Counted from the first letter of the stretch, positions 12,505-23,777 are shown. The stretch is DNA of 64,000 bases from Pisolithus tinctorius (GCA_024663395.1 JANFAH010000059.1:62001-126000), one strand, 5' to 3'. Notes: generated by a model from the sequence alone, not told the origin. Made by a program: numbers and translations.

Positions 12505-12864
12505 CTTCAACGTTTGGAATGAAGTGAGAAAGGTTCGTTCAGCTCTTGTCCCTTATATGAGGGATCGGTAGCCCTGGCATTTCCGCACTGCCTCCAAGGT
12601 CCCAATAAAGTGGTCAGGGCAAAGACAGGTCCCGCGACATTGTCAGCTTGGCGAGATCATGCCAGCGTCAATAGATGCCCCTGTGAGTCCCATATAAATG
12701 AACGATCGTCACCGAATGCAAAGGCATTGAAAGCAGAGAGAGACTGCCCGGCATCGAAAAAAAACTGTCTGAGCTGCTCAGATAGAGTGGGACGACTACA
12801 CGTCTCAATTGTTGTAGAAATGGAAGGAATCAGAGTCTCCAGGAACAAGGTAAAACCAGGAACA

Positions 12865-13098
12865 TTACTTGCCTAGAACATCGCAATGTGCACAATAAAT
12901 AACGCCACAGGCAGTCATGGTAATACTGTATCCGCCACTCAAGCTCAACATGCAAATATCGGCAGACGCCTTGGCATTGGAGGATACGGAATTATCGAGA
13001 CTACGTGTCTGGGTCAGACCTGTCCTCGAGCACCGCATTTCTTCCGTGAGTTCCGAGGTCCAGACAGTCGCCAAGGCATCGACACTGAGTGATGACAC
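12865..13098 (-). other. Doubtful minus-strand coding piece
   Basis: A 78-codon frame begins MSSLSVDALATVWTSELT and ends at a possible donor (GCAA|GTAATG). A second frame at 12657-12848 could be a further exon, but no acceptor joins them cleanly. No family is recognised. It may be a small gene, a relic, or the promoter zone of the MARVEL gene read by chance. Confidence 0.25.
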
Positions 13099-13676
13099 GT
13101 GACACTCCCGGAACTAACATTCACAAGTTAGGAAGTTCTTTTTCTATCCAGAGATTGGCCACCCATCAGATTATCAGGTTGGCGAATTGAAATCATGGAT
13201 GCGTGTCGCGGAGTTCATCGGGTAATAAGTGACAACGGCTTGATCACGATATGTATCTTCAAAACTACGGGAGGACTCCTCATTTTCCAGTGGCTTTGCT
13301 TTGGTACGGCTCTGTTTGACGCGGCAGTAGTTTTACCTCCCGCCAATGTGCAGAATCGTCGGGACCGTCCGTTAAAACCCGCGGATGTCGATGCGCCTAC
13401 TTGACAGGCACCCTAGGTAGTGCTGAAAATCAGAATCCCAGGCTTTTGATGTGCCTAGACGCGCATTAATCGACCCTTAACATGACCGGAGGTCCTTGTG
13501 TCCTGGCCTCGTAACATGCGTCATGAATGTTGAATGGCCCATCCAGGGAGACGTATCTGCTACTGCCCTTGGACCCTTCCCCTGTGCGCTAGTCGGAGGT
13601 ATTCGAAATACTTCCCGTTCTTGTCCAACGCAAAAGCTACACTTTGAGTCTGTAAGTCACTCCGCACTGGCACATG
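13099..13676. other. Spacer without a supported gene
   Basis: Both strands have only short frames. On the minus strand near 13600 there is a coding-like stretch (QSVAFALDKNGKYFEYLRLA), which may belong to the relic to its right, but stops follow at once. Confidence 0.4.
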
Positions 13677-14241
13677 TCAAGGTTTACCCATGGAACCCAG
13701 GCGTACCTCGTCCGCCACCCCACCAAAGAATGTCGACGGATAATTTGGCCAGGTGTAGAGACGAAAGAACACTAGAATGACGATTACCCTTCTCGGAGCG
13801 ACTTTCTGCAGCTCATTTTTGAATGCCTGTCGCGGTGAGACCAAACAGACCCCGTTGTAGGTCTCGATAGCCGGCAAAACGGCGTCTGTTTTTACCCAAC
13901 AGCTCTAGCCATTTCGTTCCGGGTACGCAGCCTTCCGAAGGGGGCAGAATACAACCAAGTCATTTAGGAGCGTCTGGAAACGCCTACCTGGACAGCGAAC
14001 AAATGAGAAGGGGAGAAGTAGCCAGGTCGGCTAATTGGGAAGCGATGGCTTCCGCGTCATGGCCCTGCAATGTGAACGCCTTAACGACTTCATTGACCAT
14101 ACGAACGTCCTGGCTGCCCGTCATCGTCTCTTGGAAGTTGCCAGCGCCATAGTAGTTGGCTGATCGCGGGTGGCTGTGTAAGACCGGGCTGGAGTCTACG
14201 GACACTCTCCCGCTACTGGCAAATGCTCCGGTATCACTCAT
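13677..14241 (-). pseudogene. Possible relic of an unrecognised gene
   Basis: A plausible start at 14239-14241 (MSDTGAFASSGRVSVDSSPV) leads into an 80-residue Ser-rich N-terminus with a coding look (NEVVKAFTLQGHDAEAIA). After an abrupt frame end near 13990, another frame continues in the same direction (TLLNDLVVFCPLRKAAYPE), meets an in-frame TAG, and goes on (KTDAVLPAIETYNGVCLVSP) to about 13780. Several frame breaks with no convincing introns suggest a decayed gene. The family is not recognised. A functional gene with unusual splicing cannot be excluded. Confidence 0.35.
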
Positions 14242-15051
14242 ATTTTTCAAAGGGCGAACTGATACACGCACTTACACAGCGTGGTTCATGTGGGAAGTTG
14301 GTCGAGATTTGCTTGACTTTCCATAAACCCCGCCGCTGCCAACCTCGTTTCGAGTGCTTCAATGCGTACTCCGCATGTTCTCATTGACCGATTCAACTGA
14401 CACCGAATCATCGCCGTTGCAGCATGTCTGTCCGTCCGAAATACACTTGCTCTGAGAGGTACAGTCGTTTCGAGTGTGTTAAATGCGAAGGTTTCCTAGT
14501 TAAGCAAGTACGCAGTCAGGTGAGTGCACTAGGGGCGCTCAATCTCCTGGCAAACGTAGTGCTTGCCAGAGGGTTCCCCAGATTGGCAACAGTACCAGCC
14601 AGGCGCGGCCCTGTACTGCGATGGCGATTATCGGCAACGCACATACCGGACGAACGTTGCTCTACTTGCCTGGTTTCCGAGCGCAAGGGAGCTCGAAGAT
14701 CGTTTCATATACCTCACCAAGGATGTGGCCGACGCCCTATGACGGTGCGTGGAGCGATGCAATATGAGATACGCGACATGAAGTCCTCGTGCTTGTTTCT
14801 CGTCTCTGCTTCTCGCCAACCAGTCCGATCGCTATTGCGTGCAGAGTGCGCATTATATTCCAGAACATAATTTCGTCCGTCGTTCTCCCAACTTAATGGG
14901 CCATGCAGCGATCACGAAAGCGCCGACTTTAATTCCGTTCGGTATTGCCTCGCAAGCAAGCCGCCGTCGCTCGTATTTTCAAAATGCGGCCTCCGTCAAC
15001 TCGTTATAAGGGGCTTTGACAACGGAATGTAGCTAACCAGCACAACATCCA
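14242..15051. other. Spacer left of the dsRBD gene
   Basis: A 148-codon plus frame (14424-14870) and shorter minus frames exist, but none has domain-like content or splice support. One open frame of this size is expected by chance in a window of this length. The dsRBD promoter must lie at the right end. Confidence 0.4.
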
Positions 15052-15439
15052 ATGTCCCGAGGTTTGTCTTATTCTCGACATCCGCGATATCAAGGTACTC
15101 AGTCTATCGTAGTAGACCCAATCGTCGCACTCAACAACTGTATGTCGGGGGACGTGCAGTTCGTTGACCACTGCTGACACCTTTCTTTCAGACTTGCAAT
15201 CCATCGGCCAGCTCACCGCCCTTAGCTGGAAAGACTCCAGGAGTGGCTCTCCCCATTCTCCAGTGTGGAGCTCGGTCTGCAAAAGTTGAGTCATCGTAGA
15301 TTATAGTCACGATCACTAACATTATACAGTATACGGCCGCGAGTATGGGACAGGCACCGGTGCCCAGAAACATATCGCACGAGGCAACGCAGCAGCGCAG
15401 ACCCTGGAGGCGCTCAGAAATGAAGCCGGAGGTGGATAG
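15052..15439 (+). CDS. Small single double-stranded-RNA-binding-domain protein
   Basis: Three exons, 15052-15139, 15192-15284 and 15330-15439, total 291 nt, exactly 97 codons with the TAG. Introns are 52 and 45 nt; the second has a textbook branch site (CACTAAC) before TACAG. The 96-residue product begins MSRGLSYSRHPRYQG. From about residue 27 it is a complete dsRBD: helix 1 ALNNYLQSIG, strand LTALSW, the loop SGSPHSPVW, strand SVCKIYGREYGTGTG, and the helix-2 entry QKHIARGNAAAQTLEALR. The GxG-xQKxAxxxAA pattern is the RNA-backbone-contacting part of the fold (family knowledge; here the usual KK is QK). No second domain is present, so it is not a Dicer or an ADAR. A role in RNA silencing or dsRNA binding is inference. 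Each exon is too small to stand out in simple open-frame scans. Confidence 0.82.
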
Positions 15440-16815
15440 TATAGCGGACTTGGCCCCTGTGTTGTCTGATCATTTCTCCCTCTTCTCCCTCATCTATGCC
15501 CCATTCACTTTCTGTTAACAGCTTATTTATTTTGTTCTGTGCTTGTCGCAAAAACACCCTTCGTCGTGTTGTATATGACTTCTCTTTCGTACTATCACTG
15601 TTCGATCGTTCCAATGAGAGCGTGAAAAATCCGAGATCATCACAAGATTAATCAGAAACACGTTATTGGCAACCCAACATCTCTTCATGCAACGGCCTCT
15701 TATTCCTATTTCAGCCAGCTGTACAAGTCGCCTTAATATGACACTTTTGTAGGAACCAGTTCACACCAAGCCGGTTCAGCCAACCACCACCGATTCATTA
15801 AGCCGAGAAAATCATCTGGTGGATCTTGTATATTGACCTGCCACAATCGGACTCCGGTTTGACAGTCAGGGAGGGGGCTTAATCTTCGCGCTTACAATCG
15901 ACAGCATATTGTATTGTGATAAAGCAAGTTCAGGAACGTCTAGATAGCTATGCCTCTAGTCCTTCCAAAGTCCTTGCTGCGCAATGATGTAACCGGTAAG
16001 CAATGAATGCTTTGTCCATGATAACCTTGAGGGTACCGTCAATTAGCTCGACCCGGCTACGACTTCGTCGTCGAAACCTTAGGTGGTGTTGGTACTGTGA
16101 GACTGTTCCCCATGACCCTGCCAAGTAACAATATCTTGCGCAAGTTGTCAGAAGCTGATCTTCGTTAAGTCTAGTGGTGAGAAGTGCCGCTGAGTTTGAA
16201 ATCCTTCTCTGCTCGGGACGCCTGAGTTTAAACATTGCCTCTGCCACAGAGATCGCCAGTCGAGTGACCAGCGCGACCAGCCATGTCTCGACGTTATGCA
16301 CCACACATCTTTGCTGGTCTATTGGGTGCGAGATTATCCCTTTGAGAACGTCGCTGTATGTTTGAGAGCGATACTTGGCAGGTATGGCAAGTGGCATATA
16401 CATCTTCAAGCCGGTACTCGATCAAGTTGCTGTTGAAAAGTAAATACACACGTTCCTATTAATTGGCCTGCCTGCCACACTAATGACTCTTGACCCATAA
16501 GTAAGGAGGGACTAATACCCAACGATGGTACTGCCAAGTCTGCAGTCGGTGGAACTCCACATCCCTCTTCAGCTCAACAGCCACTAGTGACCAAGTAGTG
16601 TCTCCAGTTTTTGGTCGCTTGAGCCTTGCACTGCGAACTGCGGGTCATTGACTTACCTCATGTACCTTACGAAAAGCCAACAAATAAACAGTTCTGGGGG
16701 TTCGGGTGGAACGGTGCTAACTACCCTCAGATCTATGTTACACGTCGGGCATCAACCCATATAGACACGCAGCAAGTGGTTGTTATCTTCTCTCCTCCTT
16801 GCAAAAACACCCCCG
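15440..16815. other. Spacer without a supported gene
   Basis: The largest frame is minus 15948-16403, about 150 codons from an ATG (MYMPLAIPAKYRSQTYSD). It is basic with no recognisable domain and near the length expected by chance. The 3' flank of the USP39 gene occupies the right end. Confidence 0.4.
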
Positions 16816-18849
16816 CTAACGATCGCCATTCGTTCTCACCGACACGCCATCGGTATTGGGGGCGCTCGCACTACGGCGTTCCCATATCTGGCGTAAGTAG
16901 GTGTCACCGTTAGTGTTCTTGATATTGAAAAATTGTATTCCAACCTGCAACACTGATTCGCCCAAAAAAATCATTTCCTTCCGCGTTTCTTCGACAATTA
17001 GGTCTTGAATCTGGAACCACTTCTCGCCATCACCACCACCACCTCCAGCACGGAGATGAACTTTCCAGGTAGTATTCTCCTTATCACGCGTGGTGCCCGC
17101 AACGGATTCATGGGTAACGTTTGCGATCAGATCGTAGACGGTTGGTGGATGTGAAGGTGGTGCATCAAGGTCTGTCACCGTAGCGACATAATGTGGCGGT
17201 ATCATTGGTTGCGGCGCGTCAGTAGAGCATGCCTGAAAGATCGACATCACTTACATTCGCGGAAATCAACGCCCCTAAGTGGAAACGTGACAATTGTATG
17301 GTTCTTCTCTTCCACAAATACGTTGTTTGTGAACCGTTTATAATGGAGAATGATGTAAGGCGGAAGCCGCTGGCACTTGTACCTGCGCAGTTGACCAGCA
17401 GATTCCTGATGACGGTCGGAAGTTAGCACTACTGACAGAGGATCGTTCAGCCTACCTACCTGGGTCGTAACACCGTTGTACTTAGCGAGCACAGAGTAGA
17501 TGCTGACTTGAGGAATGATATTCTTCTCGACCGCATCCTGGAAAAGGGGTGGCGGTGGAAGATCGATAGCTAAGAAGAGAAATGGTGACGTTGTCGACTT
17601 GATCTCTGATACGGAGTTTCAGGCCGTTGTATGAATAGAACATTCAGAATTCAGACCTCTGTCAATATCAAATTTCGGTTTCTCATTTCCGCTAGCGTCC
17701 GGGCGAACTATGACTTGTTGTGTCTCCATACGCAGCTCCCCCTGGAACGTCGAATAGATTTTACCTATTTCGCTTATAGGGGTTAAACCTCATCGAGTGT
17801 GTGACACAACTCACTGGAATTCTTCTTTCTTGAGCCGCCCATTTCTTTGTGAAGGTGATTCAACAACCACCCCAAAAATTCCACAGGATCTCCTTGTTTT
17901 TCCAGCCTAAACTTCCCTCCACTAGCACGGTTGACTTCTTGGAGGAACTCGTGCGGACTAACTTGACTCTTGAAAAGCCGCGGGTTCCATATCTTTTTGG
18001 AAAGTGTTGCAAAACGCTTCAACAGCTCTGGTTCTTTTCCTTTGAAATTAGACAGAAGGAGGTGATCGCGTAACGGTGGGACGTGAAGTAATGAGTGTAT
18101 GATGACATTCATGTGATCGTTGCGCTTGATGTTATTGAGACCAATATAGCCCGAAATGTAGGGTCTGTTGTTCAGATCGTAGGATGGTTTGAGTAAATGC
18201 GTAGGTGATGACAAACCCGATATCGACGCTGGTGTGAAGGTCGGGTTGAGTACGAATGAAATGTCCTCCAAGGAGGGGTCTGACACATGATAACCATCTG
18301 GAAGTACATAGACCTGACAAGTAACCAGGTTAGTGTGAGACACTTATTTGCGCCAGAGTCATGCACCTTCGCCGTTTCAAGGTTGATGAATACGTGGTGG
18401 TCGTCGTGAATAGAGTGGGCGTAAGCATACGAGTTTCGCCCCCGTCCTTGAAAGTACTTTCCGCACACCAAGCAACCATATGTATTGATATTCGACGTAG
18501 AAACAGAGCAGACCTTCTCGAAGTCGAAATCGAGCAAGGCTCTGTTAATCTGCAAATACAGTAAGAAGCGCAAACATAAAGTCTGGAATGGTTAGCGCAC
18601 GGTGTCAAGATACAGGTCTGACGTCTTTGGCTCGTCTTTCGTGTTCCCCGGCCCCGTGCCATAGAGGTCCTCAAAATCGTCATTCACAGGAGCGTCGGGT
18701 ATTGCATTTCCGTCAATGGGCCTGTGTTCATTTTCGCCACCGCCAATCGATCGAAATTGGTCTGGGCTGTCCTCCACTTTGGCTCGTTTAGCGGGCCGTT
18801 CGCCATCTACACTTGCTGCGTGTACAAAAGACTGTGCAGAGTTCGGCAT
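16816..18849 (-). CDS. sad1: Sad1/USP39 family splicing factor (inactive ubiquitin protease fold)
   Basis: Spliceosome tri-snRNP assembly factor. The ATG at 18847-18849 (MPNSAQSFVHAASVDGERPA) is chosen over an upstream TTG-led frame. Exons carry an acidic N-terminus (DFEDLYGTGPG), a UBP zinc finger (CSVSTSNINTYGCLVCGKYF ... HSIHDDHHVFINLE), then the protease-like core: GYIGLNNIKRNDHMNVIIHS, FKSQVSPHEFLQEV, GDPVEFLGWLLN, RLPPYIILHYKRF, and the C-terminal WFQIQDLIVEETRKEMIFLGES. At the place of the catalytic Cys the chain reads NNIKRNDHMN, with Asp-His instead of Cys, as in the whole family, so it should not cleave ubiquitin. The last exon (IWERRSAS...) follows an intron with a CTAAC branch site and extends beyond the usual IWE end by about 20 residues. 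It diverges from Rsm22. Confidence 0.93.
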
Positions 18850-19019
18850 TGCCGCTTTGTGTTTAGTGGACCAACGCCGAGTCTCAGTGGTAGCCTGTAG
18901 GCAGTTGTCGGTAATTGGATTATGTAATCTATATCCCTTGACGTTGAACATCACCACAGTAAGTCTAGTAGTACTTCAGATTCAAATGCAGACTGCATGA
19001 CTGAAGCCGTCTAGTTGGT
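18850..19019. promoter_or_regulatory. Shared divergent promoter, USP39-like / Rsm22-like
   Basis: Only 170 nt separate the two start codons, so both promoters must overlap here or extend into the neighbouring transcripts. No TATA box is evident. Confidence 0.6.
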
Positions 19020-21526
19020 ATGTTTTGCAGTCATTCGGGCTCCGTGCGTGTACTATCTCGTGTGGGACTCCAAAATGTCGCTACGTTGTCATCGTCAGCA
19101 GTGTTGCGCTCAGCACAACCTAACCCCTCTGTGCCGTTGGATCCTACTTTGAAAACGCTGCTACAAGGTGTAGATTTGTCGGTGTCCGGTTACAAGAAGA
19201 CAACCGCAGGCAACGTCAGCTCGAGAACGCTTCGTGAACTCGAACCATTTCAGGATGAACATGGAGATGTGGCATACCATGGCATGGACGACGAACGAAG
19301 CGTGTTGGGCGAGTCCGTGCAGGGAAGAGAAGACAGAAAATCACCCGCAGCTCGATTTGGGAGCAGCGGTATTGGGGCTGTTATCCTGCCTGTGGAGCTG
19401 CAGCGAGCCATTGTCTCACTCATTGATGGTACGCGTATGCACCCACAACCAACCACCCTTTAACACGGTTCCATCTTGGGGACAGATTCGGACAAGTCGC
19501 AGCTCCATAGTGATGCTAAGCGCCTCTTCTTAGATGAAATCGGAGCGAGAAGCAGCTGGGATGTAGCTTACGACGTGAAATACAAATCCCGGAAGCAGAG
19601 CTATCGGCATGCTACGCGTGATGCCACCGCATTTTCCTCTGTCATCCTTCCACTTCACTACTCTGCCATCTACGCAGTGTTCCATCATCTTAAACACAGG
19701 CTGGGACCGACGTGGAATGTACAAAGGGTGATCGATTGGGGTTCTGGGACAGGAAGCGGACTTTGGTATGGATCTGGGAGCGTGTATAGATCAGTGCTAA
19801 CCAAGGTGCTACGAAAATAGGGCAGCGTTGAATGCCTTCCGAAAAGATCCAACTTTTGAGGAAGCTGGTTCCCTTGTGTCTAATTCAAGCATTACCTCCT
19901 ACGTCGGTATTGACAAGCGTGAGGGTCTCGTTGGCATTGGGAAGCAATTACTTCAAAGTTCGGCCTTTGGTTCCTATTCCCGTTTGGAGCTAACTCGGAT
20001 ATAGGAGCGGGGTCGGGTTCACTAAGTGTGACTTGGCGAAAGGCATTTCATGAATCGGACCGTGTCGACCGTGCTGACGGCCAGAACACGGTTGCCCTTT
20101 CAGCGTTTATGCTCTCTTCGCTGCCATCACAGCTCTCCAAGAAGCAAATGGTCAAAGACATGTGGGAAAGTGGAGCACATACCATTGTACGTCCGACGAA
20201 TTTTGCACAAGCATCTGTCTGCCTGCTTGCAGGGTTCTATTTCCTTTTCTTGTGGGTCTGTGACCATGACGGATACCAATTATTTTTTTAGATTTTGGTT
20301 GACTTCAACACCAAAGCCGGCTTTGAGAATATAGCAGAAGCAAGACAGCTCTTGCTCGACCTTGGGTGCAAAGATCTGCAGGATCCACGATCCCAACATT
20401 TGTCTTTTCGTGGATCGCACGTTGTTGCGCCTGTAAGTTATTCTTCCCGAAGAGTAGCTCCATCATCTCATATCCAATATCCGGGAACAATTTGTTCCAT
20501 CAGTGTCCGCACGATCGTCCCTGTCCCCTCTATCAGCCTGGTGCCTCCCGCCTTACATGCGGGTTTTCGCAGCGTTTACAGAGCCCTTCGTTCCTCCGAC
20601 GCACCAAGCACGTGAAAGAGGGCTATGAGGACATAGGATATTCATACATTGTTGTGCAACGGGGTGCGCGGCCAGACATCGTTGCAGAACCTGTGGGGAG
20701 AGTCGGCGCAGTGGGAAAGGAAGCAATGGAACGTGCACACACTGCTAGGTTAAGGGAACTTAAACGGGCAGATGAACGTCAACACACCGCCCAATCGGCG
20801 TCGACGGTTGACGTCGAGACCGAAAATCAGAAGTTGCAAGTCCAATCAGGCACTCTTCCTATGGGGCCTAACACCGCTGCACCTGTTTCCGGCCAGGCGA
20901 ATGTAGCTGATGCCGATGCCATTGATGCTGCGACGACCACCAGTTTTCCTCATGGTGATGAGGACCTACCACCGAATCCGGTGCGAGCACAGATTTCGAC
21001 GGCGGACCTTGAAGAGACATTGAGGCGTGAGGCATACAGATGGCCACGACTCGTGTTCCCTCCACTGAAGAAGAGCGGTCATATCATTATTGACGCGTGC
21101 ACAGCAGAAGGTCTGTCATGATCATTGCCGTTATCACGGACTGTGCTTCCACGATTAGGATCTGACATATTAATTTGTGTGGGTTTTGTGGGTGCAGGGA
21201 AAATCATGCGCCTCACGATCCCGAAATCACAAGGAAAGCAAGCGTTTTATGATGCTCGAAAGTCATCCTGGGGTGACCTCTTTCCTCACCCGCCCAAAAA
21301 TAAGCCCGTAGAACGGTTCCAGTCAGCGCAATCTGGCCACGGAGATGGTCCACTGCGAGGGGATGACATAGGGAAGAGGGCGAAGAGTCGTGACAAGCAA
21401 AGGAAAGCGGAAGGAAGGAGCTATGAGGCAATAGACGCCAAAATTCGGGAAGAGAAGCGGAAAGCATCCAGGAAGGAGCTGGCTACTGAGAAAAGGCTTG
21501 CTGAAGACCTGGACATACCCTACTGA
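19020..21526 (+). CDS. RSM22: Mitochondrial ribosome small-subunit factor Rsm22 (METTL17 family)
   Basis: Methyltransferase-like protein needed for assembly of the mitochondrial small ribosomal subunit. The N-terminus (MFCSHSGSVRVLSRVGLQNV) has the Arg/Ser content of a mitochondrial targeting sequence. Exons join in frame: ...LQRAIVSLID|DSDKSQLHSDAKRLF..., ...VQRVIDWGSGTGSGLW|AALNAFRKDP.... DWGSGTGSGLWAA is the SAM-binding motif I. Cysteines in SFRGSHVVAPCPHDRPCPLY, SRLTCGFSQ and HIIIDACTAEG match the pattern that binds a 4Fe-4S cluster in METTL17/Rsm22 (family knowledge). A charged C-terminal tail (REEKRKASRKELATEKRLAE) ends in DLDIPY at the stop at 21524-21526. It lies beside two mitoribosomal protein genes. 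Confidence 0.93.
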
Positions 21527-21849
21527 CGATTGCTCGTGTCTGCATTGCGACACTGCACACTCGGTCCTTTCTACTCTTCACTCACTTTTTAGTTTCATCA
21601 CGACAAGTTTGCATCGTCACAGCGTTCCAGTGCTACTCAAGTATCTTAAGGCTGTTACGCTATGATTAGACCATTTCCCTTGCTTAGTTTATGATATTGA
21701 GGAAATTTCCAGCATCGAAAGTACAGCCAAGACCAGTGCTGCTGACCTCTGCGGATTGATCAAAGATCTCTTATTTGTATCCCCGGCCCTTGCGAAGAAC
21801 TGAGGAGAATGCGAGTGATAGCGTTCACTGTGCATTCTCGGTCAGTATT
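21527..21849. other. Convergent 3' spacer
   Basis: Rsm22 (plus) and uL1m (minus) end facing each other with about 320 nt between. No other feature is seen. Confidence 0.6.
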
Positions 21850-23035
21850 CTACATATAAAAACAGACAGAAATTGTCGGAAGGGAAGAAGACTTCAACGG
21901 CGAAGTTGTGGAAACAGTAAGAAGTGACTGAACCGCATTGCCCCGTTTGCTGGCGGATGGCTGTGTATAAGTTTCATAGTGAAGCAGACCTACCTGGTTT
22001 AATGCTCTTGCTCTTCGACTTGCCTTTCTCCGCCTTCGCGTCGGCTTCACTCTCACCGTCCTTCAAATTACCAGTTGCACGCTTCACGTTGGAAACGAAC
22101 AACTTGACGTTCTTCACTACGTCCTCGATAGGGAAATGCATCTATTTGCAATATTGAGCAGATATTAGTGACGCTCTGAATATACCTCAATGGAGGAAAG
22201 AACTAGCACACCTTGGCAATGGACATACGGATGGTACCCGACTTATCCCCCCTCCACTCAGTGGTGCTGGATAGCCTTGAGATGTATCCCTCAATGTCAT
22301 CTGTCACCGTGCCGCGACGCTCAGATGGCATGAGCCCACGCGGACCCAATACACGGCCGAGTTTCGATGTGATGCCGCGGATAAGACTAGTGGTGCATAG
22401 CACTGTTGTGCAATTGTTGTGTTTACCCGCTGCGACCTAATTACACCGTTTGGTTGGAGGCCGTGTTTCGGAGAATGAAGTGATATCACGTACGCTCTCC
22501 ACAAGCTCAAGGCCACCAACTGTGTGAGCACCAGCGCGCCGTGCCTCTTCCGCCTGCCGCCCCTCCGCAAAGACGAGGATGCGGGCTTCCTTCTTGGGTT
22601 TCGCCTCCCGTGGAAGATTTATCCGGCCAGTAGGGACTGGTGCACCACGCGACATGGCAGTCCTAATGGTTATTTCGTAAGTCGAATGAGGGCGTGCAAC
22701 CTCCACTGCCTGTCGAACTGGTTAGCAATGAACCAAGGGAGGTTGCAGGAACACACGCGAAGGACAGCGATGGCGTCCGAGAGTGTCATCTTTTCTTGTG
22801 CATATGCATTCTTTTCGCGTTTTTCTGCACGTTTCTTTGCTATCAGCGCAAGTTGTTTCTTCGTGAGCTTGGGTTTCTTTGTGGCAACCCTGGAAGCAAG
22901 TACTCCAGGCGTGGACGAGAAATGCCGCGAAGACAGCTCCAAGTTAATGGACCCCTTGTTGCTCAGTGGAGTGACTACGCAGGTTTGGTTAGCCAACAAG
23001 CGCGTACATCGCCCACAGAGAAGTCTAAACGACAT
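21850..23035 (-). CDS. MRPL1: Mitochondrial large-subunit ribosomal protein uL1m
   Basis: Ribosomal protein L1 family member for the mitochondrial ribosome (L1 stalk). ATG at 23033-23035. The N-terminal ~50 residues (MSFRLLCGRCTRLLANQTCV ... SRHFSSTPG) are a typical mitochondrial presequence with a probable cleavage site. Mature motifs: KKPKLTKKQLALIAKKRAEK, MTLSDAIAVLRAVEVARPHS, ARILVFAEGRQAEEARRAGA, VGGLELVESI, and the L1 signature GRVLGPRGLMPSERRGTVTD, then RMSIAKMHFPIEDVVKNVKL. The extreme C-terminus is uncertain. The printed end (stop at 21850) follows a possible intron near 21920-21990, and the usual LSSTQGPG-type ending is not obvious. Confidence 0.92.
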
Positions 23036-23222
23036 TGAAAAAGACTACAATGTTGCCAAGTCCTTGCAGTGAGCACAACTACACAGTAGAAAAGTCGGGT
23101 GTTTACGTAAGTAAATTACCTATTATAGTAATAACTACCCCTAATCCCAATGTATGTCACCGTGAGAATCTGTCTTGAAGAGTTGGGTCTCCCTGCCACC
23201 GCGGTTTTGGCCTCCATCAACG
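23036..23222. promoter_or_regulatory. Shared divergent promoter of two mitoribosomal protein genes
   Basis: The start codons of uL1m (minus) and mL40 (plus) are 187 nt apart, which suggests a common control region. AT-rich stretch around 23105-23150. Confidence 0.6.
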
Positions 23223-23777
23223 ATGAGCTTGTCTCGTGCGTCGTTGCCGTCGCGGATAGTCAAGACAGCTGCTCGCTATAGCACAGCACCGGATGCCACA
23301 AATGCAACCAATGCCAAACGCGAAGTAATTCGCCGAATGCTCTACCCACCCAATGTGCGGAACCGACCCTCACCGACGGGCTCCTGGCGTCCCAACGTCG
23401 GACACGCTCTCCAGCGCGCTATTCCCTCTGCACAAGCCCACGAAACGATAGAGCGTGCTTGGAAGCTCTATCAACGCCATCTCCGCAAGAAACGAGATGC
23501 CGAGCTCGAACGCAAGTTCGAGTGTATGCGCAAGGCAATGGCGGAACTGGAGGAAATCGACCCCATATTGTTCAGGGATGCAAATAAAACGGAGGATCCA
23601 AGGACAAGGAGTCCCGCTGAAATGGAGGCACTGAAAGACATCCCCTCTGCCGAGAGAAGAGCGATCGAGTCGCGCATAAGGGGATTGTTCCCTCGAGAGC
23701 TGAAGGTGCCCGCCGACACGCCATCGTCAGATGGCTGGCAGCATGAGTGGAGACCTTTCGACCGTCCTCTACACTAG
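23223..23777 (+). CDS. Mitochondrial large-subunit ribosomal protein mL40
   Basis: Single-exon gene of 184 codons plus stop. The first true ATG is at 23223; a longer frame starting at 23175 lacks an ATG. MSLSRASLPSRIVKTAARYS is a good mitochondrial presequence. The body has the helical, charged pattern of mL40 (yeast Mrpl28): IERAWKLYQRHLRKKRDAEL, ERKFECMRKAMAELEEIDPI, LFRDANKTEDPR, then RGLFPRELKVPADTPSSDGW with HEW near the C-terminus, matching the family's FP.E..VPT.TP...GW....W ending. Named on that pattern; the family is short and diverges fast. Confidence 0.85.
   Translation: MSLSRASLPSRIVKTAARYSTAPDATNATNAKREVIRRMLYPPNVRNRPSPTGSWRPNVGHALQRAIPSAQAHETIERAWKLYQRHLRKKRDAELERKFECMRKAMAELEEIDPILFRDANKTEDPRTRSPAEMEALKDIPSAERRAIESRIRGLFPRELKVPADTPSSDGWQHEWRPFDRPLH

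Noticed and set aside
14424..14870. 148-codon plus-strand open frame
   Set aside because: No domain, no splice context, and a few open frames of this size are expected by chance in 64 kb at this base composition.
15948..16403. About 150-codon minus-strand open frame with basic product
   Set aside because: Same length argument; no family resemblance and no neighbouring exons.
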